NCBI GenBank assembly: GCA_021613535.1
Contig: CP075495.1
Span: 4,030,001-4,094,000, forward strand
Origin: Adineta vaga
Lineage: Eukaryota > Rotifera
DNA length: 64,000 bases
Direction of reading: 5' to 3'
In this document: positions 43,389 to 56,000 of the stretch, one piece after another
Position numbering within the stretch: position 1 is the first letter of the stretch
Layout: the number at the start of each line of letters is the position of its first letter
Notes under the pieces: model-generated
Seen by the model: the letters and a program-made list of their open reading frames with translations, nothing else
Told to the model about the DNA's origin: nothing
The model's database searches: none
Translations under genes and position numbers: made by a program

Positions 43389-44570
43389 TTAGCCAACAGG
43401 TGAAGTCGAATCAGGAGGAAGAAGTTTATCTCTAGCTGCGTCTGATTCAGCAACAACTGTGTTTCTCAACGAATCCGATATACTTGGTTGATTTTGTATT
43501 TCTGATAAGTCAAGATCTACTTGTTTAGGTGGTTCAACACGTGATAATGTATCATTGAAACTACCTGGACGTGAACTTGATGTTTTACATACGGTATATA
43601 GAGCAAATGATGGTTTAAGATTTTTCAATGCAGAAATAATATCTTCAACTAGAATCGAATCACTTTTTCTAACAGCAAAGTATAAAGACATATTTATGGA
43701 TATAATAGATCGATGACCAGTCGCATTTGCGGGTGCTTTACATTCATTCTCGACAGTAGTCGTAGTAGTTGTAGTAGTCGCAGTAGCTGTAGCAGTCGTA
43801 GTATTCGTTGATGCTGTTAGTTTCCCAGTTGTTGTTGATATTTTTGGTGGTGTTACAGTAGGTAACATTGTCGTAGAAGCCGACGAATTGGATATACCAT
43901 CACAGTTTTCTGGTACTGTTATTGTCGTATCATTGCAATTAATAATATTGTCTGTAGAATTAGAACAATTATAAATTGATACTGTTTGATTGACACATTC
44001 CAAAACATCCATATCAGGTTTCGTACAGGGGTTAATAGAGAATATTATATTATCACAATGTTTCATATGACTCCTATCAGATGACTGTTTGGTGCAGTTA
44101 AAGGTTGAAACGACTATTTTACAACTATCATTAAGAGAAGTCGTATTGTGTTCAATTACAATGGGCACTGGTGGGGGAAATATATCACCAGATACACCAA
44201 AATCTATCTTCTTTTCTAATATAGTTGTTTTGGGATCATTAGATGTAACATTGGGTGTAGGAGAAAAAGTTTCGAATTGAACATGAGCAAATCTATCACC
44301 AAATTTCTGTCTCAAAACTTCCTTTACCTCATCAGCCAACATAGTCATTGTATCAACAGCATCATAAAATAATGCTAATTCATTTGTTTCAATATATCTG
44401 TTCAGTGCAACATTTGCTGATGATAGTAGAACTACATTGCTTTCTCGTAGAATTCCATCTTGTCGGCTAACCAACACACCGATGGCAATACCAGCAGATA
44501 TGACACCTACACCTGTACCAACTGATACTACCATCAAAGCAATACGTATAACAAGTGTTGGATCAAACAT
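43389..44570 (-). CDS. Mucin-like membrane protein of unknown function
   Basis: A single exon of 393 aa from MFDPTLVIRIALMVVSVGTG at 44570. The N-terminal hydrophobic segment is long and Gly/Val/Ile-rich (IALMVVSVGTGVGVISAGIA) and likely a signal anchor. The ectodomain has many N-glycosylation sites (NTTSLNDSC, NCTKQSS, NQTVSIYNCSNSTD, NATGH) and paired cysteines. A Thr/Ala tract (about residues 248-273, encoded by a degenerate GTAGTAGTC-type repeat on the plus strand) separates it from a C-terminal domain (INMSLYFAVRKSDSILVEDI). The tail is hydrophilic. No conserved domain is recognised. It has the form of a surface glycoprotein; the thread of Thr codons is probably repeat-expanded. Confidence 0.65.
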   Translation of the reverse strand: MFDPTLVIRIALMVVSVGTGVGVISAGIAIGVLVSRQDGILRESNVVLLSSANVALNRYIETNELALFYDAVDTMTMLADEVKEVLRQKFGDRFAHVQFETFSPTPNVTSNDPKTTILEKKIDFGVSGDIFPPPVPIVIEHNTTSLNDSCKIVVSTFNCTKQSSDRSHMKHCDNIIFSINPCTKPDMDVLECVNQTVSIYNCSNSTDNIINCNDTTITVPENCDGISNSSASTTMLPTVTPPKISTTTGKLTASTNTTTATATATTTTTTTTVENECKAPANATGHRSIISINMSLYFAVRKSDSILVEDIISALKNLKPSFALYTVCKTSSSRPGSFNDTLSRVEPPKQVDLDLSEIQNQPSISDSLRNTVVAESDAARDKLLPPDSTSPVG

Positions 44571-45680
44571 TATTGTTTTGTGACTTATCGAATTTTCCTA
44601 TTCTAAAGCATATGAAAAACTTTTTTTTCGAATAATATAAATCAATCAGTATTTATAGTGAGTGACCAAGAAAAACAACGACGATATTATGTGAATATAT
44701 ATGTGCTGATTAATTGATAGGTAACTATTAAAAAAAAAAGAAGAACGATAGAACACGCCAGAACAGAAAAGGGAAGTGATTATAAGGAGTCAGCTAAGAA
44801 CAAAATAGAAACGTCAAAGGTAAAGTTGAGTAATGTGATTGCAAGGATTGTCTTTTCATATTCATTTCTGTCACATTACTTTATACACAATCTACCTGTG
44901 CATCTAATTTATATATTTTTGTGACGATAAATGATTCGGTAGAATACTGATGCTATTGATATTATTGAACTCAATATATCTATGATTGAAATGATTTTTC
45001 TTCTCGTCTATGACGATGAACAAAACTGAAATAAAATTTTATCGAAAATATAATAAAATAAATCTTAAATTTAACAACTGATTACGTAATAAACCAAATA
45101 GATTCTTAGTTTGTTTCTTTTTTACGAAAGAAGAAGTTTTATTGTTAGAAATCCATAAATAGAAAATACAATTAGATATGATTTTCAGCGCAATCGTCAT
45201 CATATAGACAACAGTATAAAATAAACGAAAATCATGCTTTGCATACAATGAAGCAATAGATCGCATTTCATGATTTGATAAAAGGTAATCCAGCGACATA
45301 ATCACGTCTAATACCGATGAGTAAGTTATTTATTCAATCCAATTTATACATTTCCTATTATCTACCGTTCATGACAACAATATACCGTGTCTTTCATACA
45401 TGGTAACAAAGAAACAAATATTTTCACTTTTATAGCATGTTTTATTTGTATAGATTTGTCTGAATAAAGTATCCTGAATTAAATTTTATCATGCTTTCAT
45501 TTGCATTGTATTAAACTCAACACAATTACATGTGTTTGAAAAATCCGAAGCAATAAGAAAAGCGAAGTTGATCAAGATTCGAATTCTTTCAGATAAACAA
45601 AGAATATTATTATTATCCGAAAAGAAAACCTGACTAGAAATGATTAATCAATGTAAAATGAAACTATAAAAAAAACCATA
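44571..45680. other. Intergenic spacer
   Basis: 1.1 kb, AT-rich, upstream of the mucin-like gene and downstream of the 78-aa gene. Small frames here have no supporting features. Confidence 0.5.
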
Positions 45681-46016
45681 TTAAATATAAAGTAATTGGT
45701 GAAGTTCATCATCTGGCGGTGTGTATTGATATGAATCCATATTAGTCGTCAATTGAGTATTTTGTCTTTTTACTAAAGATAAAAATGAAATATAAGATAA
45801 TGATGATGCAAGGATTTACTTTTCATTGAACGACGTTTCTTGCGATGGAATAGATGATGTACAACACGATTTGTTAGACGTAAAACCTGCGAAGAAGAAT
45901 GAATGTAAAGAATCAAAAGAGATATAGAAATATAGTACTGGATTTGGAAAACAAGAGAATTTGAATTTGATTGAAGACGAAATGGATCGAAAAGAATGAT
46001 CTTGAAAATTTGGCAT
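45681..46016 (-). CDS. Small basic protein of unknown function (78 aa, 3 exons)
   Basis: Built from splice sites: exon 1 46016-45939 (MPNFQDHSFRSISSS... to SCFPNP, 78 nt), exon 2 45886-45820 (VLRLTNRVVHHLFHRKKRRS, then MK; 67 nt), exon 3 45772-45681 (KRQNTQLTTNMDSYQYTPPD to LHQLLYI; 92 nt). All junctions are GT-AG and in phase, totalling 79 codons with the stop. A TATA-like run (TATATATATAGAG on the minus strand, about 46068-46082) lies about 55 bp upstream of the ATG. The RKKRR cluster could be a nuclear-localisation or nucleic-acid-binding patch. It is probably cytoplasmic or nuclear, as there is no signal peptide. No family is recognised. Confidence 0.5.
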
Positions 46017-47059
46017 ACTACTTTCGAAGAATTCTATCACACTGAAGAAGGAATAGGAGAAAAAAGATCTCTCTATATATATAAATGTACGCAAGTAATA
46101 ATATAAATCAGTGAATAACTTCGATAATGTGGGTGGATGAATAATAAACGAACGAAAGTGTAAATTCTACTTAGAAGATGATCGATGACTACTAACGTCC
46201 TCTCGTGTTCTCTACAACATAAAACAAGGACATATATTTTAGTATAGTACTTTCAAAGTCATATACTGAACAAGCCAGCTGTTTCATGCTGTGTTTTATA
46301 TCGTATGAGCACCACTTTCATTCATATCTAATAAACTTTGTTTTCTGTCCTTGCAATTTACAATTGGAAAATGTACTGTTGTTCATTGTCAAGAGAGGAA
46401 CGCATATGTATATATATCAAATTGAGATCGGTTTGTTTAAATAACGAACGTTGATCTTATTTATTCGCAAAGACAAATAACAAAGTTTATTCTCGACAAA
46501 TTCTATACTCTATCTCATTTCAATAGTTAATATTTGATTTTTCGATGTTATGATCGGTAAAATATAATACGTATTTGATCAAACGTTCATAACTAAAATA
46601 AAATGAGTGCATAACAAAGCTTTCAACAAGGATTTTTATAAAAATAAAGAGGTGACTATATAGATAATCCATAGGAGTATAAGTTACAAACAATACAATC
46701 GAATCGTTTAGTTATGCAATGAAAAATTCGAATGATTTTCATTTAGGGAATATTATGAAGTATAAAAGAGGTGGAAAACAGATTGAATATATTTTACCGA
46801 TGTTTTTTTCTTTATTGATTTTTTTAAAAATGCACGTTAAAAATTTTAATTAAGTTTTGAGTTGAGTGAATATTTCGATAAAAAACAAGAAATATATACA
46901 TATAAAATCATATAATCATTGTGTTTGTTCTCTTCATTGGAGAACTAGATCGATACAAGTTTCTTTTCTTGCAAAGAAATCTTTACTGCAGCCTTTATTG
47001 TTTGACAAGTATCATTGGAAAAGAAATTAAATACGAGAACAGTGTTGAATTTTTTTATC
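46017..47059. other. Divergent intergenic region
   Basis: 1.04 kb between the 78-aa gene (minus) and the NHL-polycystin gene (plus). It contains the TATA-like run of the minus gene. No further gene is seen. Confidence 0.5.
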
Positions 47060-50000
47060 ATGATATCATTTTATGATATCATCATGTGGTTATTTCTGTT
47101 GATTATTGGACAAGTATCAGGTAAATAATCTATCATATGAATTTAATTCTAACAATTGTTTGTGATGCCTTAACATAAGATTCACTCTGACAGCTGTCTT
47201 AAGCATTTCATCGCTTTTATGTAATGTCAAACTTTTATTTTAGGTCTATCTTTTAATCAACCAAAATTGTGTCATAATGCGACATGGAATGAAAATGCCA
47301 CTACTTTTGCAGATAACAGAACAGTTGGTATTAAGCCTCAAGGTATCTTTGTTACGAGCAACAACACAATTTATGTGGCTAATCGAGCGAGTAATCGTAT
47401 TGTTGTATGGTTTGAAGGAAATAATGTATCAGTGAAGAATCTTTCAAACAAGATATCGCTTCCATACAGTGTTTTTGTTACAACAACAGATGAGATCTAT
47501 ATTGATAGTAGCAATGGCACGGGTAGAATTGATAAATGGACATTAACTTCAACAACTGGTGTACCAACAATGTATACGTGTGCTAAATGTTATGATATTC
47601 ATATCGACATGAATAATAATCTCTATTGTTCATTGAATGATGTTCATCAAATTGTCGCGAAATCGTTAAATATGATATCAAATACATTGAAGATTATGGC
47701 TGGAACAGGTACTCCTGGTAACAGTTCGAATATGTTGAACAGGCCATTTGGAATTTATGTTGATAATTATTTCAATCTATATGTAGCGGATCGTTATAAT
47801 CATCGTATTCAATTTTTTCCACCAGAACAATTAAATGGAACTACAATTGCAGGAAATAGTTCTTTAAATTTTACTATTACATTGAATTATCCAAGTGATA
47901 TTACTCTAGATAGCGATAATTACATGTTTATTGTGGATAGTGGAAATAATCGTATTATTAGATCAGGACCAAATGGTTTTGACTGTTTGATTGGATGTTC
48001 TCTTTCATCTGGATCAGCAGCTAATCAATTAAATAATCCAACTATGTTAAGTTTTGATAGTTATGGAAATATATTTGTCGTCGATTCTATAAATAATCGA
48101 ATACAACAATTTGCATTAGTAACGAATGTGTGCAGTAAGTCGAACAAAATAAATACTTTTTTGTAAATTTAAGTTTATTTATGTTAGGCAACAATAATGC
48201 AACACCCATAAATAATAGTAAGAGAAGCTCTTTATTCACCTTCTTTAATTCAATCTAAATCTAGATAGTACAAGTCAATCGAATTTGTTATCAACAACAA
48301 CAACTGTTCAATCAAATCTTGTAACGCTAGCTTCGTCACAAAACGGTAAGTCTATTAAAACTTACACAATACGCCTAGGAATTTTTCATGACGAAAATCT
48401 TTCTTTTAGTTGTTTCGTACAATCGACCTAAACTCGATCCATACGCTACATGGAGTGCTAATGCCATTACGTTTGCTGATAACAACACCGTTGGCACCAA
48501 TCCACTTGGTATATTTATCAATATCAACAACACAATTTATAGTATGAGTCAAACAAATGGTTATATTCAAATATGGTCGAACAATAGTATTTCTCCAACA
48601 AAAACAATTTTCAATGCTTCAGTGTATCCATGTTCGTTTTTCGTAACATCAAATGGTGATATCTATATTGATAATGGATTGTTGAACGGTCAAGTTACAC
48701 AATGGAAATTGAATGCAAATACTGGTATTCCTGTTATGTCCATTGATACGTATTGTTTTGGTCTTTTTGTTGATATTAGTAATACTCTTTACTGTTCAAT
48801 GCCTAGCAAACATCGAGTAATTACAAAATCATTAAACAGTAATTCAAATATAATAACAATTGTTGCTGGTACTGGATGTCCTGGATCCACCTCTTATGCT
48901 TTCTGGTCCTTACGGAATCTTCGTTAATACCAATTTTGATTTATATGTTGCAGATTGTTTCAATAATCGAATTCAAGTTTTTCAATCCGGGCAATTAAAT
49001 GCAATTACCGTGGCAGGAAATACTTCTTTAAATACAACAATTATATTAAATTATCCAGTAGCAGTTATTTTGGATGCTGATAGTTATTTATTTATTGTGG
49101 ACAACAATGCTCATCGTATTGTAGGATCAGGACCGAATGGTTTCCGGTGTTTAGTTGGATGTTTCCGTTCACCAGGTTTTGCGTCGAACCAATTAGACAG
49201 TCCAGCTACTCTTAGTTTTGACAGTTTTGGAAACTTATTTGTCGCAGATTATGGAAATAATCGAGTTCAAAAATTTACTTTACTCAATAATAGTCTCGGT
49301 AAGTAGCACTAAAATAATAAAGATGTGAAATATATAAAACCTTTTTTACTTTTAGTTCCATCGTATAATCAACCAATATTTTGTCCTAATGCAACATGGA
49401 CTGCAAATGCGGATACATTTGCTAATTTATCTACAGTTGGATCAACTCCTTTCGACATATTCATAGATATTAATAATACAATTTATGTTGTTGATAATAC
49501 GAATTCTACAATTCAAATATGGTCTAACAATAGTATTCTTCCAGCACAGACAATCTCTGGATTTATGACAAAGCCATTTGCACTTTTTGTAACTAATAAT
49601 GATAATATCTATATCGATAATGGAAACTCGAGATATCAAGTTGATAAATATTCATTGACTGCACTTATTTCAAATCCTATTATGTATGTTAATGACAGTT
49701 GTTATGGTCTTTTTGTTGATATCAGTAATAATCTTTATTGTTCATTGTCTACCTTTCATCAAGTTGTCAAAAGATATGTGAATGATAATTCAACTACGTT
49801 AACAATAGTTGCTGGAACAGGTACTGCTGGTTTAACTTCACAAATGCTTAACAATCCACGTCGAATCTTTGTTGATATTTACTTTGATCTTTACGTAGCT
49901 GATTGTGATAACGATCGAATACAACGTTTTCATCAAGGACAATTGGATGGAATAACAGTTGCCGGAAATGGTTCTTTGAATATCACTATTGAACTCAATC

Positions 50001-53000
50001 GACCACATGGAATAGTTCTCGATGGTAATAAATATATGTTCATTTCGGACCGTGACAATCATCGCATTATCAGATCGGGACCCTATGGTTTTTATTGTAT
50101 ATTCGGATGTTCTGGTTCATTCGGCTCAGCATCTAATCTATTGAATAAACCATCGACTCTTAGCTTTGATAGTTATGGAAACATATTCGTTGTGGATACT
50201 AATAATGGTCGAATTCAAAAATTTCCTCTAGCAACAAATTCTTGTGGTACGTACAGATAATCATTAGTTCACTTTCGTCACTTCTTTCATGTAACATTTT
50301 CTGATGAGAGAACACATTTTTATTTTGTTTATTACTCAGTATCTTTTATAACCTATGCGTTTATTGAAGATTTATTATATTACCTGATAATATAATTGCT
50401 ATTGTTTTAATATAGATGAACTTACAACAACAATGATTCAAAATCCAAGTACTGCACAGATTTCAACAGGTATGTTACTAAAAGTAATACTGAAGAAAAT
50501 AAATTGAAATTTTTGTACAACAATTTATAGCACCATCACCAATATCCTTAGTTCAACAAGGTAAAACTTGTTCTTTTTTGAAAAACAAGAATATCATTTT
50601 TAGCTAATGGTTATTTTAGTATGTTTTGCACCAACAATTACACTCGTTCCTGGTCTATCAACATTGTCATCACCGATTCAGTATCGTCGAAGTCAAGATT
50701 TTTTCATCGTCTCAATCATTACATTGAATTGCAATAATTCATTATCATTTAAGATTCAATGGACTGTAATGAATTGTACTTCATTTTGCTCGAATTCAAT
50801 ACAATTAGATTCAACAATAGCTACTACATTAAGTGAATTATATATTCCAGCACGAACTTTATCCTATGGTTTATATAAATTGACACTTACTGTTACTATG
50901 GTTAATATGTCAAGTTTATCATCATCATCATCTGTTTATGTTCAAATCTCGGCAACAGGTATAGTAGCAAATTTGGTACAATATGGCACATCAATGATTA
51001 CTCGTGGTAATCAGCAAAAGCTTCAATTAGATCCAGGATCATATTCTGTTGATCTTGATGGAGATTCTTTTAATGCTAGCGTAAGTTCATCTTTAGAAAA
51101 TGAGTCTGTTTTATTTGTTCTACTTGTCATATAGAATTGGAAATACAAATATTATTGTCGAATCTATGGTTTCTTTACATTTCCAAATCTGCAAGGTTCA
51201 CTTCTGACAATTGATGATATGAGAAATGACACATCAAATCCTTCATGTTTATCCAATCGAACAGGATGGCAATTAGATAATTCGACGAATTCATCATTGA
51301 CAATTCTTCCTGGTTCACTTCAATCAAATCGAACCTATCAATTCATGGTTCACATGGAAAATCGTCAGAACTCATCAACGCAAGCAGCAGGTTATGTTCT
51401 CGTTAAAGTTGAAGATAGCAGTCCACAATTGATTCTCATCAGGTAACTATATTTGCTTTGTATTTTGTATCAAAGAAAAGAAGGATATTCTTTTTCATTA
51501 GTTGTGTTATATGGACATTATGTGAACCAAATCTAGAATATCAACGTGTAAATCCAACAACACAAGTTGCTTTATTCTCTGTATGTGCTGGAAATTGTAC
51601 AGGCATTCAAAATATTACATGGAATATTTATTATGGTACATTAAATACATCAACAAATTTTACACAATGGACATTATTCAATCAAATGTCGGCTTATAGA
51701 GATATTTGGTTTTTTGGTAAAGATTTTCGATTTTTTTTCTTCTATTCAATAAAAACTTTTCGTTTATTTTATTCAGGTGCGAATACAAGTAATTTCACTG
51801 CTTCTAATCAATTGTTTACATCCAATTCACAAATCAAACTTTGGCGATTTGAAGTTGTTTATACATTTACATCGGAGAGAAGTTTAAGTTCATTAAATTT
51901 TATTATCAATCAACCACCTGAAAATGGTTCATGTTCGATCAATCCTTCGAATGGAACAACAAGTAGTCTATTCAATATTTCATGTTTAAATTGGTTCGAT
52001 GAAGATTCAATTAAAGATTATGCTGTTTACGGTAAGCTATATTTTTCTTTCATAACAGATTATCATTTCTTTCTTAATTCAGCGTGGACGACTGATCCAA
52101 CATATAAAATAATCGTTGCTTATTCAACATTATCCATATTTTCAGTTCAATTACCTGTTGGAGATAATCAAACATCATTACTTCATCTATCTGTTAATAT
52201 TCGAGATCAATTAGATTGTATTACTGAATTAAATATTTCCGCAGTCACTGTGATTTCAGACACAGTGGCAATGACAAATTTAATTAGTGATATTCAAAGT
52301 TCATCAAGTGGAAATACAACAAATCCCATCATTCAATTACTTGCTAGTGAAAATCAAAATATAGTTGGACAAGTATTAACATCAGTTTCACAACAATTCA
52401 ATCAAATGAATAATGATATTGTTGATAAAGCTATTTCAAGTAAATCTTATTTTAATAGGAATTAAATGAATCTTTCTTCTTCTCTAGATGGTATTCCAGT
52501 TACAAGTATTTCAATTTCATCATTGTCAACTCAAAGTGGACAACAAGTAATTTGATTTAATCGATATTTTTCATTTAATTTATGTTTTTCATTCTTAGCC
52601 ATCAATATCAGTGAATCAATCAGTATTGAATGAATATAATAAACAATTAAATTCACATGCAACTGTACGAGATTATCTTATTTCATTCACAACACAACTT
52701 CCTATAACAACAGCAAATAGTATTAAACTACAAGCATCATCGTTAGTTCAATTAACAAAATCTACAAATGAATTAACACGAGCAGCTTTAGTAATTATCT
52801 TCTTATTTCATTTCATTTTAATAATGAAGTCTGTTTTTAGACAGTCGCATCAGATAGATGTTATCGATTAACAATGGCTCTGTATTCGATGAGAACGAGA
52901 ATACCATTTGAAGATGTTCAAACAGCAGCATCTGATCTACTTCAATGTGCTGCTAATGTTTTAAGTGTACGTAATTATTCTGAAATATAATTTAGAATTT

Positions 53001-56000
53001 CTCATAGAACCTATTTAGGCTGTAAATGGTCCACTACAACAACGAACAACTATCTTAGATTTAGATTCATCACGTGCAACAACATTTCCTCAAGATTATG
53101 ATACTGATCTCGAATCGGAATGGGCCAATCCGAGTAAGATTTCAACTTTATTAGATATTGTAAATATTATTTGTCTAATTATCTAGATTTATTTTCTGAT
53201 GGAAATGATTTTTCTTGGGAAACGATACAAAAAAATCGAAATAGTTATTATCAAAATGAATTAGCAAATCAAATTATGATTCAAATGAAGGAATTAATTA
53301 CGTTAATAACATCATCATTGAATATTCATTTAAATATTGGACAAGATTTCATTGTTGATACATCACAAGTTTTGATGTCTTTAGAAACGAAATCATTTGA
53401 ATCGTTTTCGAATCAATTTAATAAACAAATTGGAAATGGTCAAATTCAATTACCTCTAAATTTCAATTCATTTCTTAATACCAATGAAAAAGTTTCTATT
53501 CGAGTAAGTTTCTTATCATTAACTTTGAGTACAATATCTCCCTGTTTTTCTCTAGTCAATCATGGAACCATTAGCTGCATTTGGTAATTCAAAATCTCAA
53601 TCGAATACGAATCTTTCCAGATCAATTTCATTTTCATTTCTTGATTCGAATCAAAATGAACTTTCAATTCAAACTGATCTTAATCATTCAATAACAATCA
53701 TTGTACCACGTGATCCAAATCTGATTATTCCACCAATGATTCTACAAAATGTTACATCGCTTAATTCGACACCTCATAATTTAATATTTCATTATCATTA
53801 TTTAAATCTTACGACAACTCTTCCTGTTTCAGTACATTGGGAAATTCAACCATTGAACACAACTGTTGCTTATTTATTTATCTATAGATTTGATCAAATT
53901 CCACAATTAAATAGTTCAATCAATCAAGTCGATGGATGGACACTTTTATGCCCATCGAGTAAGTCTTTTTTCTAAATCGAAACAACCAATCTAATGGATA
54001 ATTTTTTTCCCCTTTGATAGATTTAATTAATAATACTACTTATCGATATTTTATTGATAATCAACTTACAGTAAATCATCAAGCAATCATTTTTGGTTTA
54101 CGTGAACTGAATTCAACAGAAATCAATCAAGGATGTTTCAATCCTTCGATTAATTATCTTCCTATTACCAATGAACATTATCATTTTTCAACAAATTATC
54201 AATTGAGAATTTATACATCGGGTTGTTATTATCTTGATACAAATAATCAATGGAAAGCAGATGGAGTAGTAGTTGGATCTTTAACAAATCATTATGAAAC
54301 TCAATGTTTTTCAACTCATTTAACAAGTTTTTCTGGTGGTTTTACTGTTTTACCTGAATCGGTTAATTGGAGTTATGTCTTTGCAAATGCAGATTTTATG
54401 AAGAATAAAACAATTTATATAACAGTCATTTGTGTGTCGGCCATTTATATTATTCTATTAGTTTATTCCCGATATAAAGATAAGAAAGATATTGAAAAAT
54501 TAGGTGTAACACCACTATCGGATAATCATCCGACAGATCAATATTTCTATCAAATTATTGTTTTTACTGGTCAACGAAAAGATGCAGGAACTAAATCAAA
54601 CGTAAGATAGAAATAATACAGCAGGAAAAAGAGTTATTGAACATATGGTTCTATTGAATAGGTTTGTTTTGTTCTACATGGTGATAATGATGATACACAA
54701 ATTCGTCGATTAGCTGATCCGCAACGACCTGTTCTTCAACGTGGTGGAATTAATGCATTTATAATGAGTGTTCCAAAGTAATTCTCTCTTGATAGAACGA
54801 ACAAACAAAAGAGAGAAAGATTTGATTTTTAGATCATTAGGATTATTGAGTTGTATTCGTCTATGGCATGATAATAGTGGTAAAGGTTCTTCATCATCAT
54901 GGTTTTTAAAATACATAATTATTCGTGATTTACAAACTATGGAAAAATTTCATTTTATTTGTCAACGATGGTTTGCTGTTGAGGAAGATGATGGAAAAGT
55001 ATTTATTCAATTTGTTGTTCATAATTTTCTATCTTATCTTTAAATAGATCGAACGTGTTTTACCTGTTGCAAGTGAAATTGAAAAAAGACGATTTTCTTA
55101 TCTATTAACAAAACGTACATATCATAGTATATCCGATGGTCATTTATGGTTTTCAATCTTTTCTCGACCACCATCAAATACATTTACACGTGTACAACGA
55201 TGTACATGTTGTTTTGTATTATTATTTACATCAATGTTTCTGAATATAATGTATTATGATTTATCAAATGAAACAAACATGAATCTTGGAACTGATTCTG
55301 CTCGATTATCGTTTGGCTCATTTTATATTAGTCCTCAACAAGTAAGAGAAGTGATGAGTTAAATTTTGATTGTTATTTGAATATTTTCCAGATTATAATC
55401 GGTATCATTGTTGAATTCTTTGCTTTGATTCCAAGTTTATTACTCGTACAATTATTTCGACGTCTTCGTTCTCGTCAACAGGGAGAATCATCTTTGCAAC
55501 AAACTCTATATCGAATCAAACCAGATCTAAAAATGTATGTAAATTTCAACATATGTTTTGAAAAAAGATGTTGTCTTTGATGATTCTAGAAGAAATGATG
55601 TTAGTCGAAAGAAATCACTTACATTTCCATGGTGGTGTATATTTATTGCCTACGGACTTTGTATAGCATTAGTGGGTGTATCGATTCTCTTTATAATTGC
55701 TCGTGGAATTGAATTTGGTGATGTGAAAACTCAAAAATGGTTAGCATCGATTTTAAGTGGATTTTTCTCGTCGATGCTGTTGACACAACCATTGAAAGTA
55801 AATTCTTGCTTTTCATTTCAATCAGAGAATTTAAATATTTATATTGAAGATTATATCGTTGGCAATATTATTTGCTTGTTTTTGTGGAAAATCAAATGAT
55901 GATAAAGAAGCAAATGAATTCTTGGATGATAATCAAATCGATTTAGATTATGATGAAGAATATCTTCATTCAATGGAGGTTTGTTCAATTAGTTTATGAG

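Noticed and set aside
48140-48400. A gene boundary between NHL units 1 and 2
   Set aside because: Small Thr/Ser-rich exons connect the units with matching splice phases and no new signal peptide appears, so one gene is more likely.
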